Origin: Caprella mutica
Taxonomy: Eukaryota > Arthropoda > Malacostraca > Amphipoda > Caprellidae
Direction of reading: 5' to 3'
Assembly (NCBI GenBank): GCA_947561585.1
Contig: CANNZV010000841.1
Coordinates: forward strand, 124,001-188,000
DNA length: 64,000 bases
Every line of letters begins with the position of its first letter. Within the stretch, counting starts at the first letter, position 1. A model generated the notes under the pieces. The model did not search any database, had not been told where the DNA came from, and saw only the letters and a program-made list of their open reading frames with translations. Shown here piece after piece: positions 38,001-47,000 of this stretch. Made by a program: the position numbers and the translations under genes.

Positions 38001-41000
38001 CTTCACTTCAAGATAAGTGGAAGAAGGACGACTAAAACTTACCAAATAAAAATGATCACAAGAGTTCGTGATCTTTTCTATGAGACAGGATCCCTTCACA
38101 ACGATTAGCAAATGAAAACACAACCAAAAGGAATAGAAGCAGTGGATTAGGAGGTGAAGAGTTTCTCTGAAGGAACCCCCTTCTGCTATCTCCGAAAAGC
38201 TTCTCAGCAGATTTCACCCACCAAAATCACGTTGTTGAGAATCGTTAAATAATGAGTGTAATCGCACTCGACAAATTTAGTGGATTAATATTTTTTATAC
38301 TTCGCCTTGCTATTTATTCTGGCCTCAAATTCTGTGTTCTTTTTTATTCATTTTAGGTAACGCGTTTTATTAATTGTTGAAGGGATGAGGATGGAGTTAA
38401 ATGCATTTGGAGATTTGTAGTTTTGAATTATTGATCAGAGAAACGAACAAAACGGTACCTGCAAGCAGATACAAAAACTAACTTTAAATTAACATAATAA
38501 ACAAATTACACAAATCTATGACAAAATAAAGGTTTTAAACTTAAACATGGAAAATATGATAGTAATTAAAGTCGCATTTTGAACTAACTCAAATCGCAAA
38601 CTTTTTAAGAGAATTTATAGACAAACAAAAGAAATTAGAAGGATTCAAAATAGCACACAAATTTAAGCTAGAAATTCAGATTTGAAGGCCGTAGGACAGG
38701 ATAGGATTGGAATTTTTAGCGTTAGCACGATAGGGTGAACTGAACACTAATAAAGCATAAAACCTAAAAGAAAGAGTATAGCGCTAACGCTATTCTCAAC
38801 AAATTATTAACAAAATATTACACACAAATAACTCTTACCTAATTTGGGGAACACAGTTACTATAGGCACAGATTTTTAGGTGTTTACTTTAGCATGTCCA
38901 AAACTAAACTGAAACCCATGAGGTGAAATCTCTAGAATTTGGTTTCTAATTAATAAGACATGTGGCGCTAATTACTTATGATAAATATATGAATATAAAT
39001 GAAAATATAATCTAATTTTAAATTCGATTACACCGCCTCCCTTGAAGCAGTAGCTTCAACAGAAGAAACAGTTAATTTAGATCTAACAAACATGAACCAA
39101 CGTTACATACTTCGATTCATTAAACTTACAATTTTTTTTTTTTTTTTTAGAGTAACAAGAACTAAATGTTTAAGAACTAAAAGTTAAAGAAAAAGACTAC
39201 TCAATTAGAAACCTACAAACATAGATTTAAACAAAATACGACAATTTTAATTTCTAAATAGTTGCCTTTCAAACTAAATTAAATTCCTATTACAAAGTAA
39301 AATACTAGCTACAACAAAATTAGCTAGGTTTCAGAAAACTTTCTACCATATTATTAAGGACACAACAAATTTTATTTCACATTGGGTACAAGGTATTCAA
39401 CAGGAAGTAGCAAAACAAGTTTATTGATAGGCCTATGGATTACAGAGGTTTCAATTTTAAGGTTCTTTCCTTCCTTAAACTTGGACACTTTAACCTTCAC
39501 GTATCTCACGTGACCCTTGTTCATAGTTAAGTCTACGATTTTACCAAGGCACCAGAGATTACGCGGTAATAGTTGATCAACAACTAGAACTAAGTCTCCT
39601 ATTTTATGGGAACGAGTTTACCAAACCACTTCTGTCTTTCTATCAATAAGGGTATATACTCTTTACGCCATCGAAACCAAAATCTATCCGCTATGAACTG
39701 AATCTGACGCCACTTACGTTTTACGTAACAATCATTCTTATCAAAAATTCCGGGAGAAAAACAGATATCGTAGTTCAATCGCAAGATATGATTAGGCGTA
39801 AGTACTTCTAAATCATTAACATCATTTGAGACAGCATTAAGGGGTCGGGAATTGAGTATGTTTTCTATTTCACAGAATATAGTTACGAGCATTTCGTCAT
39901 TCAAACTAATCTTATTTTCTAGTTCATTTATCAGGCAATTGAAAACCTTCCTAACAGTTCGAATTTCACGTTCGTAAACTCCACCGTAGTAAGACGAGTG
40001 AGGAGGATTAAAGGACCAGTCAATATCTAGTTGTTTACAAAATTTACCAATCGAAGCTTCGTTCCAGGATTGAATAGACTCCTTCATTTCTCTTTTACCG
40101 GACATTAAGTTCGTACCATTATCGGATACTATGTAACTGACAGGACCTCTACGTGAAGTGAAACGTCTCAAAGAGTTTATAAAGCTATCGGTATCAAGCG
40201 AGTGAGCCACTTCCAGGTGACAAGCTCTACTTGCTAAGCATGTAAATATTACACCGTAACGCTTTTCCTGAGCGCGTCCCCTGCCCCTCGTAACCATGAG
40301 AGGGCCAAAAAAGTCTATCCCGGTACTGTGAAATGGTGGACGATCTCCGGTAACTCTGTCACTGGGTAGATCTGCCATGAATTGTTTGTTAGGTTTAGCA
40401 TTAACTTTTCTACAAATTAAACAAAGTTTCAAAATATTCTTAACCAGTTTCGTGCACCCAATTACATAGTATTTCAGTTTGATTTTAGAGATCATGGCTT
40501 CTCGGCCCCAGTGACCTAGCGATTTGTGAATGCTTGATATCAAAAGAGATGTAGCTAAAGCTTCTTTAGGAACAATAATGGGATGTTTAGCATTCTCTTC
40601 TATATCTGCATTAGCCAATCTACCTTTTACTCTAATAATACCTTCGGTGTCAAGGTATGGGGACAATTTACTAAGAAAATGTTTAGCGGGAACATTTTCT
40701 CCCTTATTTAAGCAATCTAAAACATCTTTCAAATATTTACCCTGGTAGTATTTCCAATTTTTTAATTTAGCCTGATTTAGTTCTGAAACTGAAAATTCAC
40801 CTTTGTGAACTACCTTAGCCCTAAGAAAATCAACTAAACGCAAATATGTTGCAACGCGACATTTCAATTTATAGAAACTTGAAGAACTATTTAACAACAT
40901 GTCAGTAGGCTCACCATCGACCTCTTCAGTGGCAACATGCACGGCTTTCTTCATTTCTGGATCATCGAAGGTTACCTCCGTAATTTTGGGTTGATCTGGC

Positions 41001-44000
41001 CAATTTAGTTTCTCTTTGTAGAGAAATGAAGGTCCGCATAACCATTCTTTATTGTTAATGAATGAGTCTACACCGGTACCTCTACTACAGAGATCCGCAA
41101 CGTTTAGCCTGCCGGGTACATGGTGCCACTGTTCGGGGGATGTGATACTCCTGATGAAAGAAATACGGTTAAACACAAATCTTTGAAATTTACTAGAGTT
41201 TGATCGTATGTAACCCAAGACAATGGTACTATCGGTCCAAAAATACACACCGTTTATTTCATAGGAAATCTCATTCTTCAATTTTAAGTACAGAATGACT
41301 GCTAGTTTTGCTGAATTTAGTTCGATTCTAGGAACAGTTTTTAAAGAACCTCTCTTCAAAGGAGTGAGTCGAACTTTTGACATTACTAGCGAACAACTAA
41401 CAACTCCATCAAATGACAAAAATCTAAAGTAAGCACAGGCGCCATAGGCAGACTCACTGCCATCACAAAATACATGCAGTTCTACTTTATCAAATCTAAT
41501 ACTAGTGTAACATCTAGGGATATTAAATTCAATTAATTTTTTCATGTCATTTAGCCACTTATGCCAGAATATCTTTGCATCCAGCGGCAAAGCTTCGTCC
41601 CATCCTAATTTCAACCTACAAATTTGCTGGAAGAACAGCTTAGCGGGAATTACTACCGGACTTAGAATAAACAAAGGATCGTACAACGAGAACATAGCTG
41701 AAAGGACTGTTCGTTTAGTTACAACATCTACAGTTGGTTTTATATCAAAGCATAACTGATCATCATTTGCGTTCCACATTAAACCTAAGGCTCTTTCATT
41801 AGGTAAACAATTATCGAGACTAATGCAATTTTTTAGGTTCTTTGACAATTTTTCAACAGGGCAAACTTTCAAAATTTCCATTGAATTAGAGCAAACTTCC
41901 GTTAAAATAAAGCCAAATTTAGACAAACATTCTGTCGAACAATCTAGTAATTCCAAAGCAATATTTTCGGTATCAACTGAAAGCAAAAAGTCATCTACAT
42001 AAAAGGAAGATTTTACTTTACTTTTTAGGTTCTCATTGTCAATGTTAGAAATGCATTTCTGAAGTGCATAATTGGCACAAGATGGACTGGACTTCGCCCC
42101 AAATACATGAACTCTTAACCTAAAGGCTACTGGTTGGCTATAAATGTCATCATCTTTATACCAATAAAATCTAAGAAAGTTAGAATCTGAAGAGGGTACC
42201 CTTACGCAGTAGAACATTTTTTCCATGTCAGCAGAAAGAGCTATTTTACCTTCCCTGAAGCGAAGAAGTACACCTACCAGATTATTAACAAGATCAGGAC
42301 CTTGTAAAAGCATGTCGTTAAGAGAGGCTCCAGCATACTTAGATGAACAGTTGAAGACTACTCTCAGCTTCCCCTTCTGCTTGTGGCGGACACCATGATG
42401 GGGAAGGTACCATGCCTTCCCAATTGGAGTGTCAATTTCATCGCTGGGCACCTCTTCTACAAAGTTCTTCTCTCTCATCTGCCTCATGAATGAGCAATAG
42501 TCAGCCTGTAGTTCTTCGTTGCTCCGCAGTTTTTTATTCAAGCCATTCAACTGCGCCAGAGCAAACTTTGAGTTATTCGGAAGGGAAACTTCTTCTTTGA
42601 AAGGAAGAGGTATCTCATAACAATTATTGTCCAACTGTTGGATTCCCTCCGATACGATGTTCTCCCATTTTTGGTCATCAAGGGATAGTTTTGCATCACT
42701 GTGTTCGTCCTCAAAATCCTTGGAGAAGTAATTTTCAATCATTTCACTCAATGAATCTTCTGAGGCGAGAGTTTTGAAACAGCGATGATCAGCATGACCA
42801 GATACTGGTCCATTGAAAGCCCATCCGAACAAGTGTCTAGAAGCGTATGGACCAAATGGACCGTCTTTTGAAGTTTCTACTATTTCCAATGGCTTCAAAA
42901 TATTAGGCATGTTCATTCCTACTAATAGGCCAATATTTTCATTGACGAATTTAAAAGGAACATCTTTTAATTCGTTGTATTGATTCAAATCTTTTTCAGT
43001 TAGCAGAGTAGATAGTTTAAAGGGCCATTCCTTTTTTGCGTACAATTTTGGGATACAACAGTAGTCGTTGGACGTAAGAGACAATATTTCTAAATCTTGC
43101 ACTATTTTGACAGGTATCCGGCTACTATTTTTATTCATAGTAGTTAGCAATAGGTAGTCGAATTTCCCTGTAATATTCAGCTTCTTTAGTAGTTCTTCGT
43201 CCATGTAGCAACCGGTCGCATAATTGTCCATTGCCATGTTAGTCACGATGAATGCAGACTCTCCTTTCTTACGAATACCGACAGGTACATATGGACTGTT
43301 AATTCTGCTACTAGTCATAAAAGAAGCTTGTAAAGCTTGCTCTTCGTTGCTTCTAGGCTCCTCATGTTTGTAAAATTTGGTAGAATGGTTATAACCTTTG
43401 TTAGGGAATTGGTGCGGAACCTTGCTAGTAGTTTCTTTGTGAAGAGAAGTTGGGTGGTTTTTGGAACATTTCTTGCACGAAAGTCTTGCAGGACAGTCTT
43501 TGGACGTATGGTTTGGCAAGAAACATCCGAAGCATAATCTATGTTTTTTAATGAAGTTCTCTCTCTCCATTAGGGATTTCTTCGCGAAGAAAAAACAGTT
43601 GTCTAAGTGGTGATTATTCTTTCCGCAACAAATGCAACTATTCTTATCGCTGTGAATAGTTTCGTTAGTCGAACACACCTGAAAATTAGGGCTCGAATCT
43701 TTTACAAGTTTCGGTTTTAGTTTCATTGGTTTAGGATCTTTAATGTCACCAAATAAGGGTATTTTCAAAGTATCAACTTCACTCTGCACGAAATATACAA
43801 AAGTTTCAAATAGGAGCGGCTGGTTTCTCCTGGTGAGGTCAGTTACTTTGCTCCTAAATTGTCTTCGCATATTATATGGAAGTTTTTCTGACATCTTTTT
43901 AATCTCTTTCCAGCTGTTTAAAGCATTCAAATGGGAATTATTAGGCATCATATTTAAACAGCTTAGGAGATAAATTGAGAACTCCTCTAGAGATTTTTTG

Positions 44001-47000
44001 TCTTCTGGCTTTATCATAGACCACGTATCTAATCTGTCTAGATAATTTTGAGCAAGAATTATCTCATTTCCGTAGTATTTATCTAGGACTCTCCTTGCAT
44101 CCTCGTAACTTTTTTCGAAGTCGCTACATAGACAGCTTTTAACTAGTTCATGAGGCTGTCCACGTGTATAGCGCAGTAATGAATAATAATTATCAGAAAT
44201 ACTATGACTAAATCTTGTGACGGCATGCTCAAAAGAGAGAATGAATGACCGGTAATTAGTCACATCACCCTCAAAGATCTCAGGCTCAAGTTTAGGCATC
44301 TGGTAGACCATAGTGGAGATAGGGAGAGTGGAGGGAATTGCGCCATGAGGGGAAGTGGAGGGAATTACGCCAGGAGGGAAAGTGGAGGGAATTACGCCAG
44401 GAGGGAAAGTGGAGGGAATTACGCCAGGAGGGAAAGTGGAGGGAATTACGCCAGGAGGGAAAGTGGAGGGAATTACGCCAGGAGGGAAAGTGGAGGGAAT
44501 TACGCCAGGAGGGAAAGTGGAGGGAATTACGCCAGGAGGGAAAGTGGAGGGAATTACGCCAGGAGGGAAAGTGGAGGGAATTACGCCAGGAGGGAAAGTG
44601 GAGGGAATTACGCCAGGAGGGGAAGTGGAGGGAATTACGCCAGGAGGGGAAGTGGAGGGAATTACGCCAGGAGGGAAAGTGGAGGGAATTACGCCATGAG
44701 GGAAAGTGGAGGGAATTGCGCCATGAGGGGAAGTGGAGGGAATTACGCCAGGAGGGAAAGTGGAGGGAATTACGCCAGGAGGGAAAGTGGAGGGAATTAC
44801 GCCAGGAGGGAAAGTGGAGGGAATTACGTCAGGAGGGAAAGTGGAGGGAATTACGCCAGGAGGGAAAGTGGAGGGAATTACGCCAGGAGGGAAAGTGGAG
44901 GGAATTACGCCAGGAGGGAAAGTGGAGGGAATTACGCCAGGAGGGAAAGTGGAGGGAATTACGCCAGGAGGGGAAGTGGAGGGAATTACGCCAGGAGGGG
45001 AAGTGGAGGGAATTACGCCAGGAGGGGAAGTGGAGGGAATTACGCCAGGAGGGAAAGTGGAGGGAATTACGCCAGGAGGGAAAGTGGAGGGAATTACGCC
45101 AGGAGGGAAAGTGGAGGGAATTACGCCAGGAGGGAAAGTGGAGGGAATTACGCCAGGAGGGGAAGTGGAGGGAATTACGCCAGGAGGGGAAGTGGAGGGA
45201 ATTACGCCAGGAGGGGAAGTGGAGGGAATTACGCCAGGAGGGAAAGTGGAGGGAATTGCGCCATGAGGGGAAGTGGAGGGAATTACGCCAGGAGGGAAAG
45301 TGGAGGGAATTACGCCAGGAGGGAAAGTGGAGGGAATTACGCCAGGAGGGAAAGTGGAGGGAATTACGCCAGGAGGGAAAGTGGAGGGAATTACGCCAGG
45401 AGGGAAAGTGGAGGGAATTACGCCAGGAGGGAAAGTGGAGGGAATTACGCCAGGAGGGAAAGTGGAGGGAATTACGCCAGGAGGGAAAGTGGAGGGAATT
45501 ACGCCAGGAGGGAAAGTGGAGGGAATTACGCCAGGAGGGGAAGTGGAGGGAATTACGCCAGGAGGGGAAGTGGAGGGAATTACGCCAGGAGGGGAAGTGG
45601 AGGGAATTACGCCAGGAGGGGGAGTCTTTTTAGGCTTGTTCATTGATGTTATAGATGTCTTTGAAGTGTCAATTGCCCTATTCATGGCATCTATCTCCTC
45701 TCCTTCGTGTTTCAGCTTCATTGTTTCGACATCTTTTTTATGCTGTAATTTAGCCTTCTCTTGCTCCAGCTGAAGTCTAAATTTCTCTTCTATCGCTTTC
45801 TCTTCCAATAGAATTTGCTCTTCAACTTGTTTTCTTCTCAATTCAGCTTTGACTTTCTTTTCTAATAGCTTCATTTTTACTGACGAAGTTTCAGAACGAC
45901 TTCGTGCCACCTGTGAAACACTGTCATTCGGGTTAATTTGAGATTCAGTTGTGTTTTGCAGTAACCATTCCTCAATATTGGTTATGAATATTTGGGCAGT
46001 TCCCAAATGATCACTCTTCCATTTCTTGAAATCAGTCACATCTGCTGGATTCAAATTATCTCTGTTCTCTTCAGATATACAGCACTGCTCGAAGTTTTCG
46101 AACTTTGTCTTCAGTTCAATTAATAATTTAGATACAAGTGCGCTATCTTTAGTCTCAGATTCTAGTAGTTTTGCGATCTCATTTGCTTTTCTAGTAACCG
46201 CACCCAATCTACCGGATGGGTAATTAATGCAATCAAATTGATTATTTTCTTCATTTGGAAAATCTACCAGAGAATTAATTCCTGCATCACCTTCACCTTC
46301 AGTGTTTTCAGAAGTTATCAAATCACTCATTGTAGATTAGTTTTTATTCTTTGGACCATGCAAAAATTTTAGTATTAAATTTTAAATAGAAGCAGGCGAT
46401 ATTTTAAGTTATTAGGTACTGTAATCGCACTCGACAAATTTAGTGGATTAATATTTTTTATACTTCGCCTTGCTATTTATTCTGGCCTCAAATTCTGTGT
46501 TCTTTTTTATTCATTTTAGGTAACGCGTTTTATTAATTGTTGAAGGGATGAGGATGGAGTTAAATGCATTTGGAGATTTGTAGTTTTGAATTATTGATCA
46601 GAGAAACGAACAAAACGGTACCTGCAAGCAGATACAAAAACTAACTTTAAATTAACATAATAAACAAATTACACAAATCTATGACAAAATAAAGGTTTTA
46701 AACTTAAACATGGAAAATATGATAGTAATTAAAGTCGCATTTTGAACTAACTCAAATCGCAAACTTTTTAAGAGAATTTATAGACAAACAAAAGAAATTA
46801 GAAGGATTCAAAATAGCACACAAATTTAAGCTAGAAATTCAGATTTGAAGGCCGTAGGACAGGATAGGATTGGAATTTTTAGCGTTAGCACGATAGGGTG
46901 AACTGAACACTAATAAAGCATAAAACCTAAAAGAAAGAGTATAGCGCTAACGCTATTCTCAACAAATTATTAACAAAATATTACACACAAATAACTCTTA

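Noticed and set aside
37900..38240. Possible coding fragment (FAKTPSPSTASTLRIPASLQ) left of the BEL element
   Set aside because: Short, unsupported by splice sites in phase with the receptor, and without a recognised family.
44338..45773. Long plus-strand frames opposite gag (EGKWRELRQ, ARRESGGNY, GGKVEGITP repeats)
   Set aside because: Three frames are open at once only because the 27-bp unit lacks stops. The minus frame is the one with flanking domains.
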